Below, piece after piece: positions 1 through 8,396 of a DNA stretch of 64,000 nucleotides. This stretch comes from Sinorhizobium sp. 8-89 (GTDB lineage Bacteria > Pseudomonadota > Alphaproteobacteria > Rhizobiales > Rhizobiaceae). Location of the stretch: NCBI RefSeq assembly GCF_030124325.1, contig NZ_JASKLR010000006.1, positions 138,387 through 202,386 of the forward strand. Reading direction: 5' to 3'. The translations under genes were made by a program, and so were the position numbers. Position 1 is the stretch's first letter; every line of letters starts with the position of its first letter. The notes beneath the pieces were generated by a model that had not been told where the DNA came from, did no database searches, and saw nothing but the letters and a program-made list of their open reading frames with translations.

Positions 1-581
1 CATTGGTGTCCGGCAATACGAACGGCTCGATTGAGCCCAATTTGCGGACGCCGTGGCGCGAGCAAGCGCTGTGCGGACATTCCGGACCTCGCGGGGCGGG
101 TCTATTCTTTTGTAACCTCGGCCGAGGATGCATCTCCCGCGCGGTGTCCACAACGAAGTTAGCTGTATGTCCGCTGGCTCCCCTCGACACGTTGGGCACT
201 CCGAGGGAGGTGAAAGATCGACCGATAGGCCCATCGGTGACAGACAACGGGAACGACCGATCTGGGGCTCTAGAAGGAATCTCGACGCGCGAAGCAAATT
301 GAATCCAAGTTGAATCTGTAGTTATTTGACTCCGCCGGATGCCTGACAGAGCTTGGAATTCGCACGCGCAACCGGTCTGGGAAAGATGCGGCATCAACGC
401 CCGCTGAACCACCGCCTCCAGTTCGCAAGAAGATTGGTCTCGAGTTCAGCTGAGGCTGCGGGTCTGGAGTACATGTCGCAAGCTAGCATGTCACGAAGGC
501 GGAGCCCGCCGGACTGAAAAACAGATCCATGCAGGCGGATGGAGTCCGTCCGCGGCTTTCAACCACGAGGAGGAGAAGACT
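1..581. other. no recognised gene; upstream region of the DJ-1 gene
   Basis: I recognise no protein, RNA gene or insertion sequence in this stretch on either strand. Short open frames exist but their translations look like random arginine- and glycine-rich peptides and lack a convincing ribosome-binding site. The last 60 bases hold the ribosome-binding site (GAGGAGGAGAAG) and probably the promoter of the gene that begins at 582. The first bases may be the tail of a feature cut by the window edge. Confidence 0.5.
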
Positions 582-1175
582 ATGCCAGGCAAGAAGATTC
601 TCATGCTGACCGGCGATTTCACCGAAGAATACGAAATCTTCGTCTTCCAGCAGGCCATGGAGGCCGTCGGTCATACGGTCCATGTCGTCTGTCCGGACAA
701 GAAAGCCGGCGACATCCTGCGGACCTCCCTGCACGACTTCGAAGGCGACCAGACCTACACCGAGAAACTCGGCCACAATGTCGTCATCAACAAGACGTTC
801 GTGGAAGCAGAAACTCAACTCGATGAGTATCACGCCGTTTACTGCGCCGGCGGCCGTGGTCCGGAATACATCCGCACCGACAAACGCGTGCAGGCAATGG
901 TGCGGCACTTCCACGAAAAGCAGAAGCCAATCTTCACGATCTGCCACGGCGTACAAATTCTGATCGCCGTCGACGGTGTCGTGCGCGGCAAGAAGGTCGG
1001 CGCTCTCGGCGCCTGCGAGCCGGAAGTCACGCTGGCTGGCGGCACCTATATCGACCTCTCCCCCACCGAGGCCTATGTCGACGGGACGATGGTATCGGCA
1101 AAGGGCTGGACGGCTCTTGCCGGTTTCATGCGGGAGTGCCTTAAGGTTCTCGGCACCGAGATCTACCACAACTGA
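582..1175 (+). CDS. DJ-1/PfpI family protein
   Basis: The 197-residue product has the flavodoxin-like DJ-1/PfpI fold. Family members act as glyoxalase/deglycase-like enzymes, chaperones, peptidases or amidases, so the reaction cannot be fixed. The nucleophile elbow is visible as TICHGVQ (Cys121-His122), with an acidic residue near 15-16 in GDFTEEYE as the likely activating carboxylate. Length matches single-domain members. There is no signal peptide, so it should be cytosolic. The start has a strong ribosome-binding site (GAGGAGGAG) upstream. The gene converges on the M24 peptidase operon, with a shared hairpin between them, so it is a separate transcription unit. Confidence 0.88.
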   Translation: MPGKKILMLTGDFTEEYEIFVFQQAMEAVGHTVHVVCPDKKAGDILRTSLHDFEGDQTYTEKLGHNVVINKTFVEAETQLDEYHAVYCAGGRGPEYIRTDKRVQAMVRHFHEKQKPIFTICHGVQILIAVDGVVRGKKVGALGACEPEVTLAGGTYIDLSPTEAYVDGTMVSAKGWTALAGFMRECLKVLGTEIYHN

Positions 1176-1183
1176 TAGACTAC

Positions 1184-1213
1184 GAGCCCGGCACACGATC
1201 GTGCGCCGGGCTC
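1184..1213. terminator. bidirectional terminator-like palindrome between convergent genes
   Basis: A nearly perfect 30-base palindrome has outer arms GAGCCCGGC and GCCGGGCTC around an inner CACGA/TCGTG. It lies 8 bases after the DJ-1 stop and 26 bases after the end of the M24 gene on the other strand. Only a weak T-run (CATTTCT) follows, so it may act as a bidirectional terminator or transcript-end stabiliser. Confidence 0.6.
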
Positions 1214-1239
1214 CATTTCTCCAGTGGTCTCGCCGCCCG

Positions 1240-2427
1240 CTATACCGCCCCTGGATTCCAGCCGCGCCCTCTGTTGCCGAACATCTCGTATCCGTCCCTC
1301 GTGACGGCGAGCGTGTCCTCGAGCTTGATGAACCCGCGCCTCGGGTGAAGCATCGTCGTCTCGACGGAAATGACCATGCCTGCCTCCAGGGGCCGATCCG
1401 TGTCCACGCCTTCATAGGCAACGGGGTGGTTGGTCATCAGGAACGGTGCCTCGTGGCTGATGAGACCCATGCCGTGGCAGAAGAAGTCGGTAAAGGCGGC
1501 CGAAGGCGAGCTTTCCAGCATCTTTTCCGCCGCCGCAATCATCTCACTGGCTTGAGCCCCGGCCTTGATCTTCGCGAAGGCCGCCTGCTGGATCGACTCG
1601 ACTTCAGCTAGCAGATCCTCGAGCTCCGTATCGGGTTCGCCGAGCACGCCCATGCGGCAAAGGTCCCCAATGTAGCCGTGATAGTTGCCCCCGGAATCAA
1701 TCGAAAGCACCTCGCCCTTCGCCCACGCCTGCGGCGAGGCCGCACGGTTGTGACTAGAGCCGAGGGTCAGCAGGCAATACTCGAAATGCAGGCCGCGATT
1801 GGTCTCCTCTCGCCGGAGCCGTTCAATGATCTCGATCTTAGTGGACCCCTCCCGTGCTGCCGCGATCGTGGCAAGCATGGAATCAGTGATCAGTTCGGAC
1901 GCAAGCTTGAGCTTATGCAATTCCTGCGGCGTCTTGATCGCCCGCAGTCGCTCGAGCGTGTGCGTCGCATCCACAAAACGCGCACTTTCGAGACGAGAAG
2001 CCAGCAAATCCCGCGCATCCGACGGCAGAAAGGGCGGCTCGATGCCGATGCGAGCACCGGCCTTACCGATCTTTTTCAGGTGCTCGACCGCAAGCGCTGC
2101 AGCGTCGAGCGTACCCCAGGCTGCCGTATGGACGGCGGGTGTCCAGAACGGGTTGTTCTGGTGTTCGCCCCCTTCCATGCGGTTGCCAACATAGGCTGAG
2201 TGATCGGGTGAGCCCTTCTCATAAAGGACGATCGGCAGATAGCGGCTGTGGCCGATCGCATCCATTGCGGCGAAGAAGATGAATTTGTAGCCGCCCAGCA
2301 GGTACTGGGCATTGTGCTTGGAGGTGGCGAGCAGCACGTCGATGCCCGCCTCCTCCATGAGCTTGTCTAGTTTCGCCGTATCGAAGGGCGGCTCCGCCGC
2401 CCGCGTTTCTCTTGGGCTTACATCCAC
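1240..2427 (-). CDS. M24 family metallopeptidase (Xaa-Pro dipeptidase-like)
   Basis: The 395-residue product has the creatinase/aminopeptidase P architecture: an N-terminal ribonuclease H-like domain (about 1-155) and a C-terminal pita-bread domain. All five metal ligands appear in order: Asp in SIDSGG, Asp in IGDLCRMG, His in HGMGLISHE, Glu in SVETTM and Glu in KLEDTLAV. It should therefore be a metal-dependent peptidase or amidase acting on an Xaa-Pro or related amide bond in the cytosol. It is the last gene of a leftward operon after a cupin and the two Tm-1-like genes, which suggests a small-molecule amide or imide substrate rather than general peptide turnover. The DoeA homologue at 51906-53087 lacks these ligands. 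Confidence 0.87.
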   Translation of the reverse strand: MDVSPRETRAAEPPFDTAKLDKLMEEAGIDVLLATSKHNAQYLLGGYKFIFFAAMDAIGHSRYLPIVLYEKGSPDHSAYVGNRMEGGEHQNNPFWTPAVHTAAWGTLDAAALAVEHLKKIGKAGARIGIEPPFLPSDARDLLASRLESARFVDATHTLERLRAIKTPQELHKLKLASELITDSMLATIAAAREGSTKIEIIERLRREETNRGLHFEYCLLTLGSSHNRAASPQAWAKGEVLSIDSGGNYHGYIGDLCRMGVLGEPDTELEDLLAEVESIQQAAFAKIKAGAQASEMIAAAEKMLESSPSAAFTDFFCHGMGLISHEAPFLMTNHPVAYEGVDTDRPLEAGMVISVETTMLHPRRGFIKLEDTLAVTRDGYEMFGNRGRGWNPGAV

Positions 2428-2461
2428 TGAATTTCTCCCAGAAAGGCGTTGTCGCGCGCTC

Positions 2462-2875
2462 TCAGGTACCGGGCGGGATTAAACGGAAATCCGGCAGATC
2501 CCGAAGCGCGCGCTCGGGGCCGGCTGGCGAATAGACGACAAACAGTTGCATCGGGCCGGAACCCGTGTTCTTCGTCGAGTGGAACCTGCTTTCCGGTACA
2601 TAGATCGTGCAACCGGGCCCAACCTTCTGCGTCACCGGATTGCCGTTCTCGTCCTCCACCATCTGTTCGCCCTCGCCCGAGATCACGAAGATAATCTCTT
2701 CCGCGCCCGGATGATTGTGGCGCGCATGCCCCTCGCCGCTCGGCAAATCCACCACCCCACCCGAGAAGCGTTCGGCGCCGTTCACCTCCGGCGCGACCGT
2801 CAGGGCGAGGCGACCCCAGTCAAAGCCGAAGCTGTCGACATCCTTCGGGTAGAGAAAATATTTGTCCTTTGCCAT
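2462..2875 (-). CDS. small cupin-domain protein
   Basis: The 137-residue product is a single cupin barrel. The first cupin motif is visible as HARHNHPGAEEIIFVISGEG (metal ligands His, His, Glu) and the second, in the stretch PESRFHSTKN, supplies the last His. Small cupins of this kind bind a metal and act as isomerases, dioxygenases or ligand sensors; I cannot choose. The start at 2875 is preceded by GGAGGAGG and matches the beginning of the conserved region; longer in-frame starts run into the upstream gene. It lies 31 bases after the Tm-1 C-domain gene and 34 bases before the M24 gene, so it is co-transcribed with both. Confidence 0.8.
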   Translation of the reverse strand: MAKDKYFLYPKDVDSFGFDWGRLALTVAPEVNGAERFSGGVVDLPSGEGHARHNHPGAEEIIFVISGEGEQMVEDENGNPVTQKVGPGCTIYVPESRFHSTKNTGSGPMQLFVVYSPAGPERALRDLPDFRLIPPGT

Positions 2876-2906
2876 GCCGCGGCCTCCTCCCGCATCTTGC
2901 CCCGCT

Positions 2907-3749
2907 TCAAACCACCGTTCTGATGGCAAGCGCCTTGAAATCTTCCGTCTGCTTGCGGATCGCCACCTCGGCCGGCAAGCGCTCCATGGAACTTGCGCCA
3001 TAAAAACCATTACACTCCGGGCAACGGTCCAGGATATGGCGTGCATCCTCCGGCATCGAGATCGGCCCGCCGTGGCACAGCACGATGACGTCCTTCCGTA
3101 CTGAGCGTGCGGCCTTCGCCATTGCTTCGATTTCTCTCACGCAGTCGTCGAGGGAGATCGCGGACGTGGCGCCGATCGCGCCGCCCGTAGTAACGCCCAT
3201 ATGAGCGACGATGATGTCTGCACCCGCTTTCGTCATCGCGATCGCTTCTTCCTCGTTGAAGACATAGGGGGTCGTCAGCAGGTCGAGCCGGTGGGCTTCA
3301 CCGATCATGTCCACCTCAAGACCGTAGCCCATGCCGGTCTCCTCGAAGCTCCGCCGCATCCGTCCATCGAAGAGGCCAATGGTCGGGAAATTCTGTACGC
3401 CGGAAAAGCCCATGGCTTTCAGGTCCGCGAGAAACTGCGGCATGAAAACGAATGGGTCAGTGCCATTGACGCCGGCGAGTACCGGTGTCGTCTTCACGAC
3501 CGGCAGCACCTCCAAGGCCATTTCCTTCACGATCTCATTGGCATTTCCATAGGCGAGCAGACCGGCCGCCGAGCCGCGGCCCGCCATCCGGTAACGGCCG
3601 GAGTTATAGATGATGATGAGGTCGATGCCGCCCGCCTCCTCGGCCTTCGCCGAAATCCCCATGCCGGCCCCACCTCCGATGATCGGCTTGCCGGCGGCGA
3701 TCATGCCGTGGAACTTTTCAAGAATGGTCTTGCGGGGGACTACTGGCAT
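2907..3749 (-). CDS. Tm-1 C-domain / phosphoenolpyruvate hydrolase-like TIM-barrel protein
   Basis: The 280-residue product belongs to the IGPS-like TIM-barrel family annotated as phosphoenolpyruvate hydrolase family protein. Characteristic stretches are [19 protein letters not shown] near the N-terminus, [15 protein letters not shown], and [14 protein letters not shown] near the end. The same domain forms the C-terminal half of the tomato antiviral protein Tm-1. The start at 3749 begins the conserved sequence. It lies 11 bases downstream of the gene for the Tm-1 N-terminal domain, so the two halves of the plant protein are neighbouring genes here. Its biochemical activity is not established; cytosolic location is likely because no signal or membrane segment is seen. 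Confidence 0.82.
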   Translation of the reverse strand: MPVVPRKTILEKFHGMIAAGKPIIGGGAGMGISAKAEEAGGIDLIIIYNSGRYRMAGRGSAAGLLAYGNANEIVKEMALEVLPVVKTTPVLAGVNGTDPFVFMPQFLADLKAMGFSGVQNFPTIGLFDGRMRRSFEETGMGYGLEVDMIGEAHRLDLLTTPYVFNEEEAIAMTKAGADIIVAHMGVTTGGAIGATSAISLDDCVREIEAMAKAARSVRKDVIVLCHGGPISMPEDARHILDRCPECNGFYGASSMERLPAEVAIRKQTEDFKALAIRTVV

Positions 3750-3760
3750 CGGTGTCTCTT

Positions 3761-4957
3761 TCAGCGGTTGGCGATATCTCGGTAGGCGGCGACTGCGGCC
3801 TCGGCGAACTGCGGATCGTTGATGTGGAGCGGAAGCCGTTCGATGCGGCGCGCGTCGGTTCCTTCGACGGTGGCTTCCAGTGCCTCGAAGAGCGCCGCAT
3901 CCGCCGCAGGATCGAAGAAGGCGCCGCCCCCGATATCGAGCGCCGACAGGCCTCTCTCCGGGATGAGGAACCGGAGCGGGCCTTTGCAGAGGTTCAGCTT
4001 TGCGCCAATCCAACTTCCGAGCGCAGCGCACTCCTCCGGAATCGTGCGCATGAGCGTGACGTTCGGGTTGTGGCGGTAGAAGAGGCGGCCGGCATAACGC
4101 TCCGGCACCGTCTCGGGCGCCCAGAAATTCACCATATCCAGCGCCCCGACGGAGCCGACATAGGGCAATTCGGTGCGCGCAATTGCGCCGAAACGATCCT
4201 CAGTCGCCGGCAAAACGCCGCCAAAGAGAAGATCGCAGACCTCCGTCGTCGTGATGTCGAGCACGCCCGAAAGAAGCCCGCTGTCTGCAAGCTTCTCCAT
4301 CGTGCGTCCGCCGGTGCCTGTGGCGTGGAAGACCATACAGTCATGGTCGGCCTTGAGACGTTCGACGATGGCAGTCACACAGGGCGTCGTCACGCCGAAC
4401 ATCGTAAGGCCGAGAGCGGGCTTCGAGGCCAATTCCTTCTCCGGCCGGTTGGCCATGGCGGTAATCGCTTCGGCCGCGTTTTGCAGGATCACGCGGCTCA
4501 GGCGGTTCAGCCCGGCCATGTCCGTGACCGACGGCATCATAATGATATCGGAGACGTCGACATAAGGTGCTACGTCGCCGGACGCGAGCGTCGAGACCAT
4601 GACCTTCGGCAGCCCGAGCGGCAACCTGCGCATGCCGGCGGTGATGATTGATGTGCCGCCTCCACCACCAATGCCCACCACCCCGGCGATGCCTTCGCGT
4701 TCAGGAAGGAAGCGCGCGAAGGCCTCGCTCATTGCGGCGACCGCCGTCCCTCGATCGTCGCCCAAAAGCACCGCGGCGGGACCGTCCGGATGCGCGGCAG
4801 CTACGGTTTCGGCGGAGATGTCGACCGCAATGGTGGGACGACGCGTGCCGACATCGACCAGAACGGGCCGGCCGCCCGCTGCCTCGACGCGGGACGCAAG
4901 ATAAGCGAGTTCCTCCCCCTTCGTATCGGCCGTACCGACGACGTAAATGTGCTTCAT
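3761..4957 (-). CDS. Tm-1-like ATP-binding domain protein (UPF0261)
   Basis: The 398-residue product begins [20 protein letters not shown], the hallmark of the UPF0261/Tm-1 N-terminal family, followed by a Rossmann-like first half and a glycine-rich [10 protein letters not shown] nucleotide-binding loop. In tomato Tm-1 the homologous domain binds the viral replication protein and nucleotide; the bacterial role is unknown. This is the first gene of a leftward operon (Tm-1 N half, Tm-1 C half, cupin, M24 peptidase) and faces a TetR gene across about 100 bases that contain a perfect palindrome, so TetR control is likely. The length is normal for stand-alone members. Confidence 0.85.
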   Translation of the reverse strand: MKHIYVVGTADTKGEELAYLASRVEAAGGRPVLVDVGTRRPTIAVDISAETVAAAHPDGPAAVLLGDDRGTAVAAMSEAFARFLPEREGIAGVVGIGGGGGTSIITAGMRRLPLGLPKVMVSTLASGDVAPYVDVSDIIMMPSVTDMAGLNRLSRVILQNAAEAITAMANRPEKELASKPALGLTMFGVTTPCVTAIVERLKADHDCMVFHATGTGGRTMEKLADSGLLSGVLDITTTEVCDLLFGGVLPATEDRFGAIARTELPYVGSVGALDMVNFWAPETVPERYAGRLFYRHNPNVTLMRTIPEECAALGSWIGAKLNLCKGPLRFLIPERGLSALDIGGGAFFDPAADAALFEALEATVEGTDARRIERLPLHINDPQFAEAAVAAYRDIANR

Positions 4958-5015
4958 CTCTCCTCCCTGGCGGCTTAGGCCCTCCGCTGCCTTAAAAGCC
5001 GCCTACTGCCCGCCA

Positions 5016-5037
5016 TTTTGCCGGCTCTTGCAAAATT
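5016..5037. promoter_or_regulatory. inverted repeat, probable TetR operator
   Basis: Perfect 7-base arms ATTTTGC and GCAAAAT are separated by 8 bases in the 104-base gap between the divergent Tm-1-like operon and the TetR gene. Position and symmetry fit a TetR dimer site controlling both directions. This is inference from sequence symmetry and context. Confidence 0.45.
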
Positions 5038-5061
5038 ATGAGATGTGCGTATCGTAAAGAT

Positions 5062-5703
5062 ATGGATGTCTCACGTCAACAGAGCGAATCCTCCGCACGC
5101 GCCGAACGCGGTCCCCGGGCGCGCACACGCAAACTCATGTTGGAAACCGCCACACGGCTGATGCAGTCTGGTATCACGCCCTCGGTAAGTGAGGTCGCGG
5201 AAGCCGCCGAAGTGTCACGCGCCACCGCCTATCGCTACTTTCCAAGCCAGGCGGCGCTGGTTCATGCGGTGGTGGACGAGGCGCTCGGCCCGATCCTCGA
5301 TTGGCGCTCCGAAGCACCCGATGCGCTTACGCGCATTGCCAATCTGCTGGCCACGGCCATGCCACGAATCGACGAATTCGAGGCGACCTTCAAGGCGGCG
5401 CTCAAGCTCTCGCTTGACCAGTGGGCGCAGCGCCAGGCGGGCACGCTTGGTAACGAACCACAGCTCACGCGCGGCCACCGCGTCGAACTCCTGCGACAGG
5501 TCACCGTGCCACTCGAGGGCAAGGTGTCCACTGAGGCCCGCGAGCAGCTCGCTCAGGCGCTCTCGCTTGTTTTCGGTGTCGAGGTGCTGGTCGTGCTCAA
5601 GGATATTTGGGGCCTATCGGCCGAACGCGCGCAATCCGTTGCACAATGGGCGGCGGCAGCCTTGGTCGAGGCGGCGGCTCGGGAGGCGCAAACTGCGGCA
5701 TGA
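5062..5703 (+). CDS. TetR family transcriptional regulator
   Basis: The 213-residue product has a TetR helix-turn-helix at about residues 20-65, with the typical recognition helix in VSRATAYRYFPSQAALV. The rest is an alpha-helical ligand-binding domain of normal length. The ATG at 5062 was chosen because the upstream in-frame ATG at 5038 would lie inside the palindromic control region. The gene is divergent from the Tm-1-like/cupin/M24 operon, so it most likely represses that operon and itself. The ligand is unknown. Confidence 0.85.
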   Translation: MDVSRQQSESSARAERGPRARTRKLMLETATRLMQSGITPSVSEVAEAAEVSRATAYRYFPSQAALVHAVVDEALGPILDWRSEAPDALTRIANLLATAMPRIDEFEATFKAALKLSLDQWAQRQAGTLGNEPQLTRGHRVELLRQVTVPLEGKVSTEAREQLAQALSLVFGVEVLVVLKDIWGLSAERAQSVAQWAAAALVEAAAREAQTAA

Positions 5704-5730
5704 CATCGCGCACTCTCGCGCACAGTAAAC

Positions 5731-5741
5731 TGGTTTGACCA
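5731..5741. promoter_or_regulatory. TGGTNNNACCA site 1 (probable FadR-type GntR operator)
   Basis: TGGTTTGACCA matches the TGGTNNNACCA form typical of FadR-type GntR regulators. It lies about 300 bases upstream of the sugar-binding protein gene at 6056, in a 352-base intergenic region (5704-6055) that holds no gene. Confidence 0.45.
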
Positions 5742-5896
5742 ATTTGAATGATACGCATGTAGGCGGCTTGTTGACAAGCTTTTCCCTGATTGAACTACCG
5801 GTAAAGCATGCCAGGTTAAATTCCGCAGATCGCGGCATTGCGAACGGTGATCTGCGGCAGAAGGCAACGAAACAGGGCCTTGACGCTCGTTAGCTT

Positions 5897-5907
5897 TGGT
5901 AATACCA
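5897..5907. promoter_or_regulatory. TGGTNNNACCA site 2, shared motif TTTGGTAWTACCAGAT
   Basis: TGGTAATACCA lies about 150 bases before the transporter operon. The extended 16-base motif TTTGGTAATACCAGAT recurs almost identically upstream of the epimerase gene at 15998. A half site TGGTAC follows at 5911. This is a strong candidate for the operator of the GntR protein encoded at 12877-13569. Confidence 0.55.
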
Positions 5908-6055
5908 GATTGGTACTGCGGCCCGTTAAGCTTGAGATCTGACACAAGACACAAGGGTCGAGGAGGACCCGCCGCAGAAGCGCCAGCCAGGAGGATTTGA
6001 TAGGCGAACCGCCCGCCGCAAGGTGGGTATTGTGCATAAAAGGGGAGGAAATGTA

Positions 6056-7363
6056 ATGCGCAAGACAGTGGCCGGTCTGATGGCCGGTATCGGTTTCATG
6101 TTTGCCTGCGGAACACCCGCGCAGTCGCAAGAACTGACGATTTTCTGGGCCGAATGGGACCCGGCAAACTATCTCCAGGAGCTTGTAAACGAATATGAGG
6201 CCGAGACCGGCGTGAAGGTCACGGTCGAAACGACCCCTTGGGCGGACTTCCAGACGAAGGCCTTTACCGAATTCAACGCGAAAGGCTCGGCCTACGACAT
6301 GGTCGTCGGCGACTCCCAGTGGATCGGGGCCGCATCGGAGGCCGGCCACTACGTCGATCTCACTGAGTTCTTCAACAAGCACAAGCTAAACGATGTGATG
6401 GCTCCTGCCACGGTGAAGTACTACTCGGAGTATCCTGCGAACTCCGGCAAGTACTGGTCGATCCCGGCCGAGGGCGACGCGGTCGGGTGGTCTTACCGCA
6501 AGGATTGGTTCGAGGACCCGAAGGAGATGGAAGCCTTCAAGGCGAAGTATGGCTATGACCTCGCTCCGCCGAAGGATTGGAAGCAGTTGCGCGACATCGC
6601 CGAGTTCTTCCATCGTCCGGACCAGAAGCGCTACGGCATCGCGATCTACACCGACAACTCCTATGATGGTCTCGTAATGGGTGTAGAGAACGCCATCTTC
6701 TCTTTCGGCGGAGAACTCGGCGACTACAGCACCTACAAGGTCGACGGGATCATCAACTCGGAGAAAAACGTCAAGGCTCTGGAAACCTACCGCGAGCTTT
6801 ACGGTTTCACCCCTCCTGGCTGGGCGAAGAGCTTCTTCGTCGAGAACAACCAGGCGATCACCGAAAACCTCGCCGCGATGAGCATGAACTACTTCGCCTT
6901 CTTCCCGGCGCTGGTCAATGAAGCATCGAACCCGAACGCGAAGGTCACCGGCTTCTTCGCCAACCCGGCCGGCCCGGATGGCGACCAGTATGCCGCTCTT
7001 GGCGGCCAGGGCATTTCCATCGTCTCCTATTCCGAGAACAAGGAAGAGGCGATGAAATTCCTCGAGTGGTTCATCAAGGACGAGACTCAGAAGCGCTGGG
7101 CCGAACTCGGCGGTTACACGGCAAGCGCCAAGGTGTTGGAGTCCGAAGAGTTCCAAAACGCGACGCCCTACAACAAGGCCTTCTATGAGACGATGTTCAA
7201 GGTGAAGGACTTCTGGGCAACGCCCGAATACGCCGAGCTGCTGATCCAGATGAACCAACGCATCTACCCCTATGTGACGGCCGGCCAGGGCACGGCAAAG
7301 GAGGCGCTCGATGCTCTCGCCAAGGACTGGAACGCGACCTTCAAGAAGTACGGCCGCCACTAA
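6056..7363 (+). CDS. sugar ABC transporter substrate-binding protein (CUT1 type)
   Basis: The 435-residue product is a periplasmic solute-binding protein of the family-1 (MalE-like) group. It starts with a Sec signal (MRKTVAGLMAGIGFMFACG, cleavage probably after AQSQ). Mature features include TIFWAEWDPANYLQELVNEY at the start and an aromatic-rich body suited to carbohydrate binding. The start at 6056 was chosen for the ribosome-binding site AGGGGAGGAAATGTA and because the signal peptide begins there. It is the first gene of a six-gene transporter operon. A GC-rich hairpin just after the stop probably allows more binding protein than membrane components to be made. The substrate is unknown; neighbouring enzymes suggest a sugar, polyol or sugar acid. 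Confidence 0.9.
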   Translation: MRKTVAGLMAGIGFMFACGTPAQSQELTIFWAEWDPANYLQELVNEYEAETGVKVTVETTPWADFQTKAFTEFNAKGSAYDMVVGDSQWIGAASEAGHYVDLTEFFNKHKLNDVMAPATVKYYSEYPANSGKYWSIPAEGDAVGWSYRKDWFEDPKEMEAFKAKYGYDLAPPKDWKQLRDIAEFFHRPDQKRYGIAIYTDNSYDGLVMGVENAIFSFGGELGDYSTYKVDGIINSEKNVKALETYRELYGFTPPGWAKSFFVENNQAITENLAAMSMNYFAFFPALVNEASNPNAKVTGFFANPAGPDGDQYAALGGQGISIVSYSENKEEAMKFLEWFIKDETQKRWAELGGYTASAKVLESEEFQNATPYNKAFYETMFKVKDFWATPEYAELLIQMNQRIYPYVTAGQGTAKEALDALAKDWNATFKKYGRH

Positions 7364-7377
7364 CGGGTAAGACATTT

Positions 7378-7399
7378 GGGAGGGTGCCGGCTCCCTCCC
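7378..7399 (+). terminator. hairpin after the binding-protein gene (attenuator or 3' stabiliser)
   Basis: GGGAGGG and CCCTCCC form a 7-bp stem with an 8-base loop, followed by GTTTCTT, 15 bases after the stop codon. Because the operon continues, it more likely causes partial termination or protects the upstream transcript than ends transcription fully. Confidence 0.6.
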
Positions 7400-7489
7400 G
7401 TTTCTTCAACTTGGCGCCGGACGCGGCGTCGCGCTCAGAAATGCGCAAAAGGATGGCGCCCGGCGTTGGGCTCTCGGAGGAGGAGCACA

Positions 7490-8395
7490 TTGGCCACCGT
7501 GGTTATGACATCGTTAGATTCGAAGTCGCGCGCTGCTTCGCGGGGCTTGAGCGACATCAAAATTCGCAATCTTTTCATTGTTCCGACGATCCTGTTCCTG
7601 ATCGTCTTCAACATCTTCCCTTTGATCTACTCGCTCGGCTATTCTTTCACCGACTTTCGTGCTTCGACGAACGCGCCGGCTACCTTCGTCGGCCTGCAGA
7701 ATTATCGGGAACTGCTAAACGACCCCTTCATCTGGGCGAACTTCGCCATTACGGCGAAATACGTGATCGTGTCGGTTACCGGTCAGGTTGTTGTCGGTTT
7801 CGGCACGGCGATGCTGCTCAACCGTGAGATTCCGTTCAAGGGTCTAATCACGACACTGCTTCTGCTGCCGATGATGCTGTCGATGGCGGTGGTCGGGCTC
7901 TTCTGGAAGCTGCTCTACGACCCATCCTTCGGCATCATCAACTATGCGCTCGGCCTCGGCTCTTTCGAGTGGCTGGCGAATCCCGACATGGCACTCTACG
8001 CTGTCGCCATCACCGACATCTGGATGTGGTCCCCCTTCGTGATGCTGCTCTCGCTTGCCGGCCTCTCGGCCGTACCTAGGCACCTTTACGAGGCGGCGGC
8101 CATCGATCGGGCGGGGCCGTTCTATACTTTCTTCCGCATCACCTTGCCGCTCGTGGCACCAATACTCATGATCGCGATCATCTTCCGCACGATGGAGGCT
8201 TTTAAGACTTTCGACCTCGCCTACATCCTCACGAGCCAGCCGACCACGGAAGTGATCTCGATCCGCCTCTACAAGATGGCGTTCCAGGAATGGCAGACCG
8301 GGCGGTCCTGCGCACTCGCCTACATAGTGCTGATCATGGTGCTCGCGATCACCAACATTTACGTCAAATATCTCAACAGGGTGAAGGAGCGCTGA
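7490..8395 (+). CDS. sugar ABC transporter permease, MalF-like
   Basis: The 301-residue inner-membrane protein has six predicted membrane helices and the permease coupling motif EAAAIDRAGPFYTFFRITLP, which contacts the ATPase. The start is probably TTG at 7490: a strong AGGAGGAG site lies just upstream, while the first ATG at 7505 has no good site of its own. It works with the next permease and the two ATPases to import the solute bound by the product of the preceding gene. It overlaps no gene, but the next one starts one base after its stop, indicating tight coupling. Confidence 0.88.
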   Translation: MATVVMTSLDSKSRAASRGLSDIKIRNLFIVPTILFLIVFNIFPLIYSLGYSFTDFRASTNAPATFVGLQNYRELLNDPFIWANFAITAKYVIVSVTGQVVVGFGTAMLLNREIPFKGLITTLLLLPMMLSMAVVGLFWKLLYDPSFGIINYALGLGSFEWLANPDMALYAVAITDIWMWSPFVMLLSLAGLSAVPRHLYEAAAIDRAGPFYTFFRITLPLVAPILMIAIIFRTMEAFKTFDLAYILTSQPTTEVISIRLYKMAFQEWQTGRSCALAYIVLIMVLAITNIYVKYLNRVKER

Positions 8396-8396
8396 G

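Noticed and set aside
3-302. A 99-codon open frame at the left edge
   Set aside because: It starts with TTG, lacks a ribosome-binding site and shows no recognisable sequence; a truncated gene from the left cannot be excluded but is not supported.
483-1421. A 312-codon leftward frame opposite the DJ-1 gene
   Set aside because: The DJ-1 frame has a nucleophile motif and a strong ribosome-binding site; the opposite frame has neither and runs across a terminator-like palindrome.
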